Translations under genes and position numbers: made by a program
Shown: positions 13,850-21,541 of the stretch, piece by piece
Layout: each line of letters begins with the position of its first letter
Position numbering within the stretch: position 1 is the stretch's first letter
From: a virus
DNA: 53,478 bases
Virus record (IMG/VR): IMGVR_UViG_3300020020_000038
Location: 1 to 53,478 of that record
Direction: 5' to 3' (one strand)
Notes under the pieces: model-generated
Database searches by the model: none
The model's input: the letters and a program-made list of their open reading frames with translations, nothing else
What the model was told of the DNA's origin: nothing

Positions 13850-14433
13850 GAGCGGTGAAGTTTGCAGACCGGACCGGAGTGGCCTTGGCGAATCCACAGG
13901 GCGGGACGCATGGCGCAGTGAGACCATGTGCAGTAATCCTCAGGATTCGGATGAAGCGGCGGCGGAGATTCGGCGAGCACGTGTTCCAGGTTCAAGGCGC
14001 CGGACGGGTACGGTTCGAGCCGGTCGAGCTTGATGATGACGCCGGTCCACTGCTGCCACACCTCCAATTTACAGACGTGACCGACGGCAATCCGGGCATC
14101 ATCGACGATCAGCCCGCCAGCCTTCAACGCGTCGGCGACCGCACGAGCCAGTTTCTCACGGTCCGGGGCAGTGTCCTTGTAGGCGACCCCGGCGGCACGA
14201 ACCTTCGCCGGCCGGGAGGGAGGCATCGGGAAGCGGAACGTCAACCAGAGTTGCAGCGGCCCGTCGAGACAGCCATGCACAGCGGCCTGCTCCCGGGCGG
14301 CATCGGCGACGTCGACACGCCACGCCTTCGTCTTCGGATTGGCCTCACGAACGAACCGGCGGCCGGTCTTGGTGACGCCGGGAACTTTGCTGCCCTGAGG
14401 GACCGGCACACCGAGGACGATGAACTCGATCAC
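13846..14433 (-). CDS. rusA: RusA-like Holliday junction resolvase
   Basis: A 195-aa RusA/YqaN-type endonuclease that cleaves Holliday junctions symmetrically. Diagnostic segments: GVPVPQGSK at the start, FRFPMPPSRP, then DREKLARAVADAL followed by GLIVDDARI with the paired acidic residues of the active site, and WTGVIIKLDRL. The RusA core covers residues 1-140; a C-terminal 50-residue tail with two Cys and His follows. It overlaps both neighbours by 4 nt. Confidence 0.9.
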   Translation of the reverse strand: MIEFIVLGVPVPQGSKVPGVTKTGRRFVREANPKTKAWRVDVADAAREQAAVHGCLDGPLQLWLTFRFPMPPSRPAKVRAAGVAYKDTAPDREKLARAVADALKAGGLIVDDARIAVGHVCKLEVWQQWTGVIIKLDRLEPYPSGALNLEHVLAESPPPLHPNPEDYCTWSHCAMRPALWIRQGHSGPVCKLHRS

Positions 14434-14711
14434 GTCTTGGCGGGGGTTCGAGGCGTCCGCTTGCGGGGGGTGAGAGAGTTGAGGACCCGCTCCGTCGTTT
14501 CCAGCTCGCCCCGCAGGTGTTGGATCGCAGTGTTGGCCCGCGCCCGGATTTCCTGATGGTTCTTGATCTGCCCCAGGAGCCAGTCGCGCTTGGTTTCCAG
14601 GTCCGCCTTCATCTTGCCGAGGTCGAGCACGTCCACCGGGGGGTTGGGCACGTTGTCTCGGAAGTTGTCAGACTCAATGTCGTAGGTGGGGGAATCGGCT
14701 GGAGTTGTCAT
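14430..14711 (-). CDS. hypothetical coiled-coil protein (93 aa)
   Basis: Begins at ATG 14711, 8 nt from the TGC-TAACGT extended -10. Residues 30-80 (LGKMKADLETKRDWLLGQIKN...) form a single long helix suited to a coiled coil, with a basic, Pro/Thr-rich tail. It heads the operon that ends at 12384. Confidence 0.65.
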   Translation of the reverse strand: MTTPADSPTYDIESDNFRDNVPNPPVDVLDLGKMKADLETKRDWLLGQIKNHQEIRARANTAIQHLRGELETTERVLNSLTPRKRTPRTPAKT

Positions 14712-14719
14712 ACCCGGTT

Positions 14720-14725
14720 ACGTTA
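14720..14725 (-). promoter_or_regulatory. extended -10 element between TACCCGG repeats
   Basis: TGC-TAACGT on the minus strand, 8 nt from ATG 14711, flanked by TACCCGG direct repeats (14711-14717 and 14733-14739) that could bind a regulator. Confidence 0.5.
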
Positions 14726-14740
14726 GCACAATTACCCGGG

Positions 14741-15439
14741 CTAGAAGTCGACCGGCGCCTCAGGCACCGGACGGCCCAGAGCCCGAGTCAGCGAACCGGT
14801 GAACCACTCCAGATCCGGCACCCGTTCAGCCTCCCGACACTGCTCCTCGTACGCTGCCTTGGCGATGGCGAGCCCAGTAGCCGGCGGCACCGGAGGCTCA
14901 GGGAACTCGGAGCACGGCGAATCCAGAGCGGGGCGATCCGTCCAACGCAGCATCCCGCGCACGGCATCGACACCGACATCGAGGGCGCTGAGCGGAGTGT
15001 CATCCAACCACTGGCGCAGCTTGCCGGGCTCGGAGAACACCTCCGCCAGGGCAGCGTTGCAGCGGCCACACGGCGACAGGCGACCGTCATCGGCCTTGAT
15101 CCAGCCGGACCCGTCGCACTGGGAGATGCACTCGGGGTAGCGGTGCCCACCGCCAGCCGACCGTTGGGCCTTGGCGATGATACGGAGCAGATCCATCGGC
15201 GACGGGAAGTACTCGGCGCCGTCACCGGCCATCCAAGCCGTTCCGGCATCACGGAAATCCTCGATGGACACACCGGAGCCCTGCATGATGTCGAGCCACA
15301 GATCCGTGGTTTGATCCTGCATCACCTCGTCTTGCCCTGTCCAGGGGGTGGGGCGGGGCTCGTACATGTAGCGGAGGTTCTTGATGGCGAGACTCATGTT
15401 GGCCCGGTAGAGGGCTTTGGCTTCGGCGGCACGGTTCAT
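14741..15439 (-). CDS. replication-associated protein with zinc motif
   Basis: A 232-aa protein overlapping the HTH initiator gene by 4 nt. The middle contains FPSPMDLLRIIAKAQ, then CISQCDGSGWI...CGRCN, a CX3C...CXXC zinc site. The PSPMDLL segment resembles helicase-loader or DnaD-partner proteins that phages encode next to an HTH initiator. The assignment is mainly from position and general motif. Confidence 0.5.
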   Translation of the reverse strand: MNRAAEAKALYRANMSLAIKNLRYMYEPRPTPWTGQDEVMQDQTTDLWLDIMQGSGVSIEDFRDAGTAWMAGDGAEYFPSPMDLLRIIAKAQRSAGGGHRYPECISQCDGSGWIKADDGRLSPCGRCNAALAEVFSEPGKLRQWLDDTPLSALDVGVDAVRGMLRWTDRPALDSPCSEFPEPPVPPATGLAIAKAAYEEQCREAERVPDLEWFTGSLTRALGRPVPEAPVDF

Positions 15440-16317
15440 TGGGTAGTCCCTTCAATGGCGTTGGTGGGCAGCGCCGGCTTGATGCCGAGCAGCGGACGAG
15501 AACCGAACTCTGGCCCAGGTGAACCCTCGCCGGCAAGAGCCCGGGCAACATCCCGACGGGCCTGCTCGGGGAGCGACAGGCGGCCGGTGCGCGCCGGCAA
15601 CGCCTCAACGTCATTCCACCGGTCCTGATGCAGCCACGTGGACGGATGCACGATGAACTGTGGTTTCGTCGCGGCCTGCTCCCACCAGACGACCCGCCTT
15701 TGGAGCCCGTCGATGATCGCCTCCGCAGGAGCACGCTTCACCGCACGCGCCCATTCCAGCTCGGCTGCACGTTTGCCGACCTTGCGCGGGTAGAGCTTCC
15801 AGAACTCCTCGAACGACGGTGGCCGGGGGGGTGCTTCAACATCCACGAGCACAAGTTCGCCGTCACCGTTGCAAGAACCGGAAAGAGTGTTAGAGGAGGA
15901 CGGTTCTAAGGATGGTTCATAGGACGGTTCGGGGGGCGCGGGAGGCACCCCCGTCGGGCCGTCGGAGGCACCCCCGCGGGGGGGCGCGGGAGGCACCCCC
16001 GTTGAGTTGGACGGGGGGGCGCGGGAGGCACCCCCGTCGAAGTGGATGGTGTAGCGGTTGGGGCGGCGGTCGCCGGGCGTGTCTTTGGAGCCGCCAGCGT
16101 TGATTTCGGTGGTGATGTAGCCGAGCGATTCCAGGGCGCGAAGCGCGATTCGGACGGATTTCTCAGTGATGCCGGCGTAGCGGGCGAGGGTGGCTTTGGA
16201 GGGCCAGGCTCCGCCGTCGCCGTCGTGGTTGGCGATGCCGATGAGGACGAGACGTTGAATGGGGGTGAGTTGGTCGTCGACGATGTTGAGTGCCCGGCTG
16301 ACGGACTCGATACTCAT
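15436..16317 (-). CDS. HTH replication initiator-like protein
   Basis: A 293-aa protein. Residues 15-75 form a winged helix-turn-helix (HTH_36/DnaD-like): AWPSKATLARYAGITEKSV, RIALRALESLGYITTE. A Pro/Gly-rich linker with GVPPAPP repeats follows. The C-terminus has a domain common in phage replication proteins (FEEFWKLYPRKVGK...FIVHPSTWLHQDRWND). Start ATG 16317 has GGAGG 6 nt upstream. Probably binds the origin and loads the helicase, known for this protein type but not shown here. Confidence 0.75.
   Translation of the reverse strand: MSIESVSRALNIVDDQLTPIQRLVLIGIANHDGDGGAWPSKATLARYAGITEKSVRIALRALESLGYITTEINAGGSKDTPGDRRPNRYTIHFDGGASRAPPSNSTGVPPAPPRGGASDGPTGVPPAPPEPSYEPSLEPSSSNTLSGSCNGDGELVLVDVEAPPRPPSFEEFWKLYPRKVGKRAAELEWARAVKRAPAEAIIDGLQRRVVWWEQAATKPQFIVHPSTWLHQDRWNDVEALPARTGRLSLPEQARRDVARALAGEGSPGPEFGSRPLLGIKPALPTNAIEGTTQ
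15937..16036. repeat. four copies of GGAGGCACCCCC
   Basis: The 12-mer GGAGGCACCCCC occurs at about 15941, 15964, 15989 and 16024 within the linker of the HTH protein, encoding the GVPPAPP-like repeats. Local expansion of a flexible linker is the simplest reading. Iterons at a replication origin inside the initiator gene are also possible. Confidence 0.7.
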
Positions 16318-16469
16318 GCAATTCCTCCAGTTCGGTGCCGGAGGGGGCTAGAGTGAGCCACCTTCGGCGTCGCAACCGTGAAGTTTAGCCCCGGCCACCA
16401 GAGCCCGCCGCGCTGGGAGGCCGGGGCGAACTTTAACCCCGGTTCTGTTATCGGGCTATAGTTCACGGC
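16318..16469. promoter_or_regulatory. divergent control region with repeated GAANTTTANCCCCGG
   Basis: This 152-bp gap separates the left and right operons. GAAGTTTAGCCCCGG (16380-16394) recurs as GAACTTTAACCCCGG (16428-16442), a 15-bp direct repeat with two mismatches. GCCCCGGCC (16388-16396) and GGCCGGGGC (16419-16427) form an inverted repeat. The minus-strand promoter candidate is TTGCGA - 17 bp - TCTAGC. A repressor binding here could switch both directions. Confidence 0.55.
16457..16462 (+). promoter_or_regulatory. -10 element, leaderless start of the right operon
   Basis: TATAGT, 7 nt before ATG 16470. The second 15-bp repeat ends 15 nt upstream and would cover the -35 region. Confidence 0.75.
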
Positions 16470-16643
16470 ATGAGTGACAGCCCTGACCAGATGGAACGAG
16501 CCCGCGCCGCCCGAGCGATTCTCACGGACGCTCGCCCACCGGACCCCTACGACGGCAAGACGAGACGGCAGGAGCAGGCCGAACTCGACGCCTTCATGGC
16601 GATCTTCCACCCCGACCACGAGCGCATCGTCTTGGAGGCGTGA
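16470..16643 (+). CDS. hypothetical 57-aa protein, first gene of right operon
   Basis: A basic, Arg/Ala-rich helical protein (MERARAARAILTDARPP) with a C-terminal FMAIFHPDHERIVLEA. ATG 16470 is placed 7 nt from TATAGT, so the message is leaderless. Its stop overlaps the Gam-like gene (TGATG). Unknown function. Confidence 0.6.
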   Translation: MSDSPDQMERARAARAILTDARPPDPYDGKTRRQEQAELDAFMAIFHPDHERIVLEA

Positions 16644-17365
16644 TGGATTTGGAGCGTTTGGCGGAGCCGCCGCGGCCCGTGGACGAGGACGCAGTCCTGG
16701 CGGAGATTGCTGCCTACCTGCATGACGACCTTCCATCCGATCAGGCCCGGGAGCCGTGGCGGATCACGAACATCGGTGAGGCTGATTGGGCGATGCGGGT
16801 GGTGGCGGAGGCACGTCGCCGGCAGCAGGACTACGACGATCAGATCCGGTTGTGGCAGGACGCCAAGCGGCGGATGGGCGGCAGCGCGGATTGGTTGGAG
16901 GATCGGTTGGCGGAGTGGGCGTTGGAGGTGCGGACGGATCGGGTGAAGTCGCAGGCGTTGGCGCATGGGACGGTCGCTACGAGGCGGAGCCCACCGAAGA
17001 TTGAGGTGGTCGCCGAGGACGCTGTCATCGAGTGGGCGAAGTCGCATGCTCCGCAGGCGGTGCGGATCGAGTGTCGATTCTTGAAGTCGGAGGTGGGAGA
17101 CTCTTGGGCGATCAGGGATGTGGTGGTCGGGTTCCGGGCGATCGAGCGGGTGACGGGAGAGGTGGAGGAGATTCCGCTGGAGCCACCGATCGTCGACCGG
17201 GACGAGGCCATCGATCGGTTGTTGGCGATCCAGTCGCGGATGACCGGGTACAACGTCACGTCGATCGTGGGGTCGGCGGTGATGGACAGCGGTGGCGGTC
17301 TCGTGCCGGGCGTCGAGGTGGTGCCCGAGCACATTGCGGCGACCGTCAGGCCGTTGATGCCATGA
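16643..17365 (+). CDS. Gam-like host-nuclease inhibitor
   Basis: A 240-aa protein matching the phage Mu-type Gam family (DNA-end binding, protects linear DNA from RecBCD-like nucleases). Residues 45-95 are a long helical pair with ADWAMRVVAEARRRQQDYD and RLAEWALEVR, followed by KSQALAHGTVATRRSPPKI, the strand motif conserved in this family. The C-terminal 80 residues diverge. It sits directly upstream of HTH and Sak4-like genes, as expected for a recombination module. Confidence 0.75.
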   Translation: MDLERLAEPPRPVDEDAVLAEIAAYLHDDLPSDQAREPWRITNIGEADWAMRVVAEARRRQQDYDDQIRLWQDAKRRMGGSADWLEDRLAEWALEVRTDRVKSQALAHGTVATRRSPPKIEVVAEDAVIEWAKSHAPQAVRIECRFLKSEVGDSWAIRDVVVGFRAIERVTGEVEEIPLEPPIVDRDEAIDRLLAIQSRMTGYNVTSIVGSAVMDSGGGLVPGVEVVPEHIAATVRPLMP

Positions 17366-17628
17366 CGGCCACGAAGGCTTCGATGGGGCGGTGGGACCCG
17401 GCCTGGCCGTACCAGCCTTTGGAGAAGTACTTGGCGGCGACGCGGCCGACGACGGACGGCCCCGTCACGGCGAGAGAAGTTGCGAAGCTGGCGGGGGTGA
17501 CACGGACGACCGTGCAGAAGTGGCGGGCGACGGGAGTGTTCCCTGAGGTGTTCGCCGACAGGGCAGCGATTGCGGCGGGCGCGCACCCGGCCGAGATCTG
17601 GCCCGACTGGTTTGACCGGGTCGCATAA
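17362..17628 (+). CDS. HTH DNA-binding protein
   Basis: An 88-aa protein from ATG 17362 (ATGA overlap). VTAREVAKLAGVTRTTVQKW is a clear helix-turn-helix of the MerR/excisionase class, with an aromatic tail PAEIWPDWFDRVA. It may regulate the right operon or act as a recombination accessory factor. Confidence 0.7.
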   Translation: MTATKASMGRWDPAWPYQPLEKYLAATRPTTDGPVTAREVAKLAGVTRTTVQKWRATGVFPEVFADRAAIAAGAHPAEIWPDWFDRVA

Positions 17629-17640
17629 ACACCCGTCAGC

Positions 17641-17646
17641 TATAAT
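17641..17646 (+). promoter_or_regulatory. promoter before the Sak4-like gene
   Basis: TATAAT at 17641-17646 in the 55-nt gap after the HTH gene; -35 poor. The mRNA would have a leader of about 30 nt with AGGAGA 5 nt from ATG 17684. Confidence 0.55.
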
Positions 17647-17683
17647 CCAGGTTTAACAGCAAACGTGTGAACAGGAGAATCCG

Positions 17684-18709
17684 ATGCCAGCACTCTTTCA
17701 GGAAGCGGTACGCGAACAGATCAAGCTGCGTGCCGCGATCGACGGCCCCACCGGGGCAGGCAAGACGTGGACAGCGTTGCAGTTTGCACGCATCCTCGCC
17801 GGGCCGAACGGGACGGTGGCGTTGGGGGACACCGAGCACCGATCCTCGTTGAGGTATGCGCCGGCCCCCGGTGAGAGCCTCGACCGGGACCGGTTCTTCG
17901 ATCCGCCGTACACCTTCAAGCGGTTGGACTTGACGGCGCCGTACAACCCGGTCGGACTGGCCGAGCTGATCAACCGGGCACCCGACGAGATTGGGGAGGA
18001 CGGCGTCCTCATCGTCGATTCGCTCACCCATTACTGGGTGGGGGAGGGCGGCACGTTGGACATCGTTGATCAGGCGAGGTTGAAGGGGTTCAACGGGTTC
18101 ACGGCATGGCAGGAAGGCACCCCACCCCAACGGTTCTTGCTGTATTCGATCGTGCAGTGCCGGTGCCACCTGATTTGCACGATGCGCTCCAAGATGGAGT
18201 ACGCGATGGAGGAGAACACCGACACGAAGGGCAACCGGAAGTCGACCGTCACGAAGAAGGGAATGGCGCCGGAGCAGCGGTCGGGCATCGAGTACGAGTT
18301 CGACTTGATCGTGTCGATGGACTTGTCGAACCGGGCAGAGGTCACGAAGTCGCGCATCCCGGGGTTGATGGGGACGGTGTTCCATCCGGGCCGGTCGTAC
18401 GAGATGGGGGAGGCGTTGGCCGATTGGTTGGCGACGGGAGCCCCACTGATTTCGACGGTGCAGGTGGAGGCGATCCGGGCGGCCATCGGTTCGTTGCCGA
18501 CGGAGGAGGATCGGGTCCGAGTGCGACGCGATTTCGTGGCGAAGTTCGGGCGGAAGCCGGCCGACTTGTTGGCGTCGGACGCTGAGGCGGCAGCGAGTTG
18601 GGTTGCTGGGCAGATCGCGGCGGCCGGGAAGTTGGCCGGTCCGTTGGCGGACGCCGTAGACGCCACCGAGCCCGACGAGCAGCCATCCCTACAGGAGGCC
18701 ACGACATGA
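17684..18709 (+). CDS. Sak4-like AAA/RecA-fold ATPase
   Basis: A 341-aa protein of the phage Sak4/AAA_24 type, single-strand annealing or recombination ATPases distantly related to RecA. Walker A GPTGAGKT is near residues 21-28, Walker B-like DGVLIVDSLTH around 106-116. RSGIEYEFDLIVSMDL is followed by beta strands; the C-terminus is Ala/Asp-rich and acidic. It has its own promoter and RBS. The 133-aa protein downstream is coupled by ATGA. Confidence 0.8.
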   Translation: MPALFQEAVREQIKLRAAIDGPTGAGKTWTALQFARILAGPNGTVALGDTEHRSSLRYAPAPGESLDRDRFFDPPYTFKRLDLTAPYNPVGLAELINRAPDEIGEDGVLIVDSLTHYWVGEGGTLDIVDQARLKGFNGFTAWQEGTPPQRFLLYSIVQCRCHLICTMRSKMEYAMEENTDTKGNRKSTVTKKGMAPEQRSGIEYEFDLIVSMDLSNRAEVTKSRIPGLMGTVFHPGRSYEMGEALADWLATGAPLISTVQVEAIRAAIGSLPTEEDRVRVRRDFVAKFGRKPADLLASDAEAAASWVAGQIAAAGKLAGPLADAVDATEPDEQPSLQEATT

Positions 18710-19107
18710 GCACCACCGATCCGACCGCGCTGGACTTGAACGCGACCATCGCCGCGGCGGTCAACGCCCGCATCGAAGCATCCGTCGCTGCGGCCTTGGC
18801 CGGTGACGAGATGATCGGTGCGCTCGTCGCCGCGGCACTCAACCAGGAGATCGAGGTCGGCCGCGACTACAAGAAGTCCAAGACGACGTGGTTGAAGCAC
18901 ACGGTCGCTGAGGCGATCCGTGCGGCCACGAAAGCGGCCGTGGAGCGCCTCGTGATCGAGGAGAGCCCGCTCATCGAGGAGGAGCTGCGGAAGGCGTTCC
19001 GCCGTCAGGCCGGCGAGTTCGCCGAGGGCATCACCCGGTCGCTGCGGGAGAACGCCGCGAAGGGCTACGGCGTGACCGTCGAGCTGAAACTGCCGGGAGG
19101 GTACTGA
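18706..19107 (+). CDS. hypothetical helical protein (133 aa)
   Basis: Starts at ATG 18706 inside the Sak4 stop. The sequence is almost wholly helical, Ala-rich at the start, then EIEVGRDYKKSKTTWLKHTV and an EEELRKAFRRQ stretch. It may be a partner of the ATPase, such as a single-strand binding or annealing subunit. No direct family match. Confidence 0.65.
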   Translation: MSTTDPTALDLNATIAAAVNARIEASVAAALAGDEMIGALVAAALNQEIEVGRDYKKSKTTWLKHTVAEAIRAATKAAVERLVIEESPLIEEELRKAFRRQAGEFAEGITRSLRENAAKGYGVTVELKLPGGY

Positions 19108-19289
19108 TGAGCGAGCGGCGACGCATCTACGTCGGGACGTTCCCCGACGGCTCCCAACTCCTCGTGAACCGATGGGTCGACGACGACGGCAACGAGACAT
19201 CAGTCGACGCCGCGACCCGTCCGCACATCGGGTACACGTGGGGTCCACCGATCACCCTCACCGATATCACCCTCACCGAGGAACGATGA
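19107..19289 (+). CDS. hypothetical 60-aa protein
   Basis: TGATG overlap with the previous gene. Beta-rich (RRIYVGTFPDGSQLLVNRW), soluble, ending with TLTDITLTEER. Function unknown; last of the recombination set. Confidence 0.6.
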   Translation: MSERRRIYVGTFPDGSQLLVNRWVDDDGNETSVDAATRPHIGYTWGPPITLTDITLTEER

Positions 19290-19318
19290 TGCCCCGCCAA
19301 ACCAGAATGGAGAACCCC

Positions 19319-19630
19319 ATGAAGAACAAGATGAGAGCAGCCACCGTGGCCGCAGCGATGCTCTTCACCCTCGCCACGGAGGGAGCAGCATCGGCGCACT
19401 CGGCGCATTGCGACTTCGGCTACATCAACGGGTCAGTTTCGGCGGCCGGTTGGGTCGTGTGCGACACCGGCATCCACGCGGCGAGGGTGACGTTCCAGTC
19501 GAACATCGGGACCCGCGTAACTATCACGGGCGCGTACGTCGTGGCTGGACACCGCTCCACAGCGACTAAGACAGGCTCGTGGACGGTCCGGTGGCGCGTC
19601 TACAACATCGTCCCGCTACACGCGGGCTGA
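19319..19630 (+). CDS. small secreted protein with signal peptide
   Basis: ATG 19319 with GGAG 6 nt upstream. Residues 1-27 are a classical signal peptide (KNKMRAATVAAAMLFTLAT, cleavage near ASA-HS). The mature part (about 76 aa) has two Cys (CDFGY...VVCD) and beta strands (TFQSNIGTRVTITGAYVVA). It resembles the protein at 44641 in plan. It may act in the host envelope. An earlier ATG (19286) is possible. Confidence 0.7.
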   Translation: MKNKMRAATVAAAMLFTLATEGAASAHSAHCDFGYINGSVSAAGWVVCDTGIHAARVTFQSNIGTRVTITGAYVVAGHRSTATKTGSWTVRWRVYNIVPLHAG

Positions 19631-19668
19631 CCCCCCTCGAATCAAACCCCCAGCCAGAAAGAACACAC

Positions 19669-20478
19669 GTGAACAAGACCATGCGTAACTTCGGTTGCGT
19701 TGCCCTCGCCGCCGCCTCATTCGGCATCGGCATCAACACCGTCGTCAACGCCGGAGACGTCCACCACCCGGACTGCACCGGTCTCGTCAAGGATCAGGCC
19801 CACACGGTGAACACGTCGGTGGCCGGCGTCGTCTACATCAAGGCCGGTGACGACCACTACAACATCGGTTTCCAGCCGGCCGGGTACGACGTGCCGGCGA
19901 GCTACAACGGGCACGGCACGTCGCATTACGACATCTGCCCGAAGTCCTACGGGACCACCACGACAGGAGTGACGACATCAACGACAACGAGCACCACGAC
20001 GACTGCTCCGGGCAACACGACGACGACGGTTGGTGCATCCTCCACGACAACGTCAACGCCGGACACGTCGAGCACCACGAGCACCACGAGCCCGGCGAGC
20101 ACCTCCACCTCGACGACTTCCACCTCGTCATCGGTCCCGACGACGTCAACGACGACGAGCGTGCCGGACTCGTCATCAACTTCGACGACGACATCGACAC
20201 CGACTACGTCCTCGTCCGTCGAGACATCCTCGACAACCTCCAGCGAGCCATCGACCACGACGTCCACGGCCCCGACCACCACCGCACCGACGACGTCTAC
20301 ATCGCCGCCCGGCAACTCCTCGACGACCGACCCGGGACGGCCCTCGACCACGGAACCGCCAGAACCTCGGGGCGCGCTGCCGGAGACCGGGGCCAACGAT
20401 TGGGCGCTCGGAGCGGCAGCCGGGCTGATGATCACGGCCGGGGCGGTCCTGTTGGCGATGGCACGGAACCGGCGATGA
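19669..20478 (+). CDS. LPETG-anchored Thr/Ser-rich surface protein
   Basis: A 269-aa protein predicted to be exported and covalently linked to the host cell wall by sortase. A signal peptide covers residues 1-28 (ALAAASFGIGINTVVNAG). A small domain (30-100) contains CTGLVKDQAHTVNTSVAG. A roughly 125-residue Thr/Ser/Pro-rich spacer follows. The C-terminus has LPETG at 237-241, a hydrophobic stretch (WALGAAAGLMITAGAVLL) and a positive tail RNRR, the full sorting signal. GTG 19669 is chosen; ATG 19681 is an alternative. It could block superinfection, alter surface properties or display receptors; all of these are inference. Confidence 0.85.
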   Translation: MNKTMRNFGCVALAAASFGIGINTVVNAGDVHHPDCTGLVKDQAHTVNTSVAGVVYIKAGDDHYNIGFQPAGYDVPASYNGHGTSHYDICPKSYGTTTTGVTTSTTTSTTTTAPGNTTTTVGASSTTTSTPDTSSTTSTTSPASTSTSTTSTSSSVPTTSTTTSVPDSSSTSTTTSTPTTSSSVETSSTTSSEPSTTTSTAPTTTAPTTSTSPPGNSSTTDPGRPSTTEPPEPRGALPETGANDWALGAAAGLMITAGAVLLAMARNRR

Positions 20479-20675
20479 GCGTGATAGCGAACCAGCTCGT
20501 TGAGCGCAACGGAGAAACACCCTCCGAGGCGCTCGACCAACTGGCTGGCGCCGTCCGGATTCAGCAGAAGCATCGGTGGGTCATCGTCGGGAAGGTGCAC
20601 GTCGTCCCCGGCCAGCCCGGGACCGGGCATGTGGCGAGGGTGACGATGGAGCAGGACTTGGGGAACTGGCCGTGA
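20475..20675 (+). CDS. hypothetical 66-aa protein
   Basis: ATG 20475 overlaps the surface-protein stop (ATGA). MSVIANQLVERNGETPSEAL then VRIQQKHRWVIVGKVHVVPG suggest a small alpha/beta protein. No family is recognised. Confidence 0.6.
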   Translation: MSVIANQLVERNGETPSEALDQLAGAVRIQQKHRWVIVGKVHVVPGQPGTGHVARVTMEQDLGNWP

Positions 20676-20986
20676 TCGGACCGCCACCCATCGAGTGCGA
20701 CCTGAGCCATCACACGGTGAACCTGGAAGCGGCACCGGATGGGGAGGGGCACCGGTTGCCGTCCGGGTGGACGTCGTTGTCGGTGATCACCAACACCGGC
20801 AACGACGCCGTACCCGTGGTGCCGTACGTGAAGCACTTGTGTCCGAGCTGCACGAGTCGGTTGGAGGCGTTCCTGGCTGGCACCGCAGCGTTCAACCGGA
20901 CACCGCCACAGCGCAGGCCACCCGACCCTGAGGGCGAGCACGTCCCGCCCGTCGTGTTCGATCCACCGATGCACGAGCGGCCATGA
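20672..20986 (+). CDS. hypothetical zinc-binding protein (104 aa)
   Basis: GTG 20672 (GTGA overlap). The N-terminus contains CDLSHHTVNL and the centre CPSCTSRLEAFL, possible zinc ligands. A Pro-rich C-terminus ends in PPMHERP. Small nucleic-acid-related role is a guess. Confidence 0.55.
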   Translation: MIGPPPIECDLSHHTVNLEAAPDGEGHRLPSGWTSLSVITNTGNDAVPVVPYVKHLCPSCTSRLEAFLAGTAAFNRTPPQRRPPDPEGEHVPPVVFDPPMHERP

Positions 20987-21183
20987 CCCGGACCGACGTC
21001 GTCGTGTGCGCAGCCGGAGCCGTCCTCACCGGTTGGACGTGCTGGATGGCGTTCACCTTGTGGATCGGTCGTCGGCAGCCGATCCGCCGGGAGGCACCCA
21101 CGGGTGAAGGCCCGTGGGTGCCCCCGGATCATGCCCGCCGACTGAGGGTGGTACCACCGGAGTCATGGAGGATTCAGCGATGA
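20983..21183 (+). CDS. single-pass membrane protein (66 aa)
   Basis: ATG 20983. Residues 5-27 (DVVVCAAGAVLTGWTCWMAFTLW) form one hydrophobic helix; the rest is positively charged and cytoplasmic by the positive-inside rule (GRRQPIRREAP). May be a superinfection-exclusion or lysis-timing factor; unproven. Confidence 0.55.
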   Translation: MTRTDVVVCAAGAVLTGWTCWMAFTLWIGRRQPIRREAPTGEGPWVPPDHARRLRVVPPESWRIQR

Positions 21184-21344
21184 ATGAGGCTGAGCAGAAG
21201 ATGGCCGCTGCATTGGCACCGTTCGGTTGGACGCGTTCCCCAGCCTTCTGGCAGCGGTATCACAACGACACGTGGGTGTTTAACCTTGCGAACGCTGTCG
21301 AGCGGCTGACTGACGAGTTGAACAGCAAGGGAGCGAGGCGATGA
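21180..21344 (+). CDS. hypothetical 54-aa protein
   Basis: ATG 21180 overlaps the previous stop. Helical and aromatic-rich: FGWTRSPAFWQRYHNDTWVFN, then a charged helix. No family is recognised. Confidence 0.6.
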   Translation: MNEAEQKMAAALAPFGWTRSPAFWQRYHNDTWVFNLANAVERLTDELNSKGARR

Positions 21345-21541
21345 CGGTTGTGGCGGGCGGGTGGGCGTTTCAGACAGGGAGAGACGTCAACAAGAGCGTC
21401 GCCCACTTCTGGCGGGACGGATTCGCCGCATCGTTGTGCGGGCAAGCCACGAGACCGACCACCACCCCGGAGCCCGACGATCAGCATCGCTTCCCGGACG
21501 ACTGCCGCACCTGCCGCTACTACCTCGACCGATTGACGTGA
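21341..21541 (+). CDS. hypothetical zinc-binding protein (66 aa)
   Basis: ATG 21341 overlaps the preceding stop. GWAFQTGRDVNKSVAHFW is followed by SLCG and CRTCRYYLDRLT, so a C...CXXC metal site is possible. The SLCG...CRTC pair resembles that of the 82-aa protein at 4521 (ISLCGRW...CAACRRC), so this is a small recurring family within the phage. Confidence 0.6.
   Translation: MTVVAGGWAFQTGRDVNKSVAHFWRDGFAASLCGQATRPTTTPEPDDQHRFPDDCRTCRYYLDRLT

Noticed and set aside
16643-18709. Gam/Sak4 region as evidence of lysogeny
   Set aside because: No integrase, excisionase pair or attachment site core could be identified in the window; recombination genes alone are also found in virulent phages.
20000-20350. 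low-complexity ACG/ACC tract as a satellite repeat or sequencing artefact
   Set aside because: It stays in one frame, links a signal peptide to an LPETG sorting signal, and is normal for sortase-anchored stalks.
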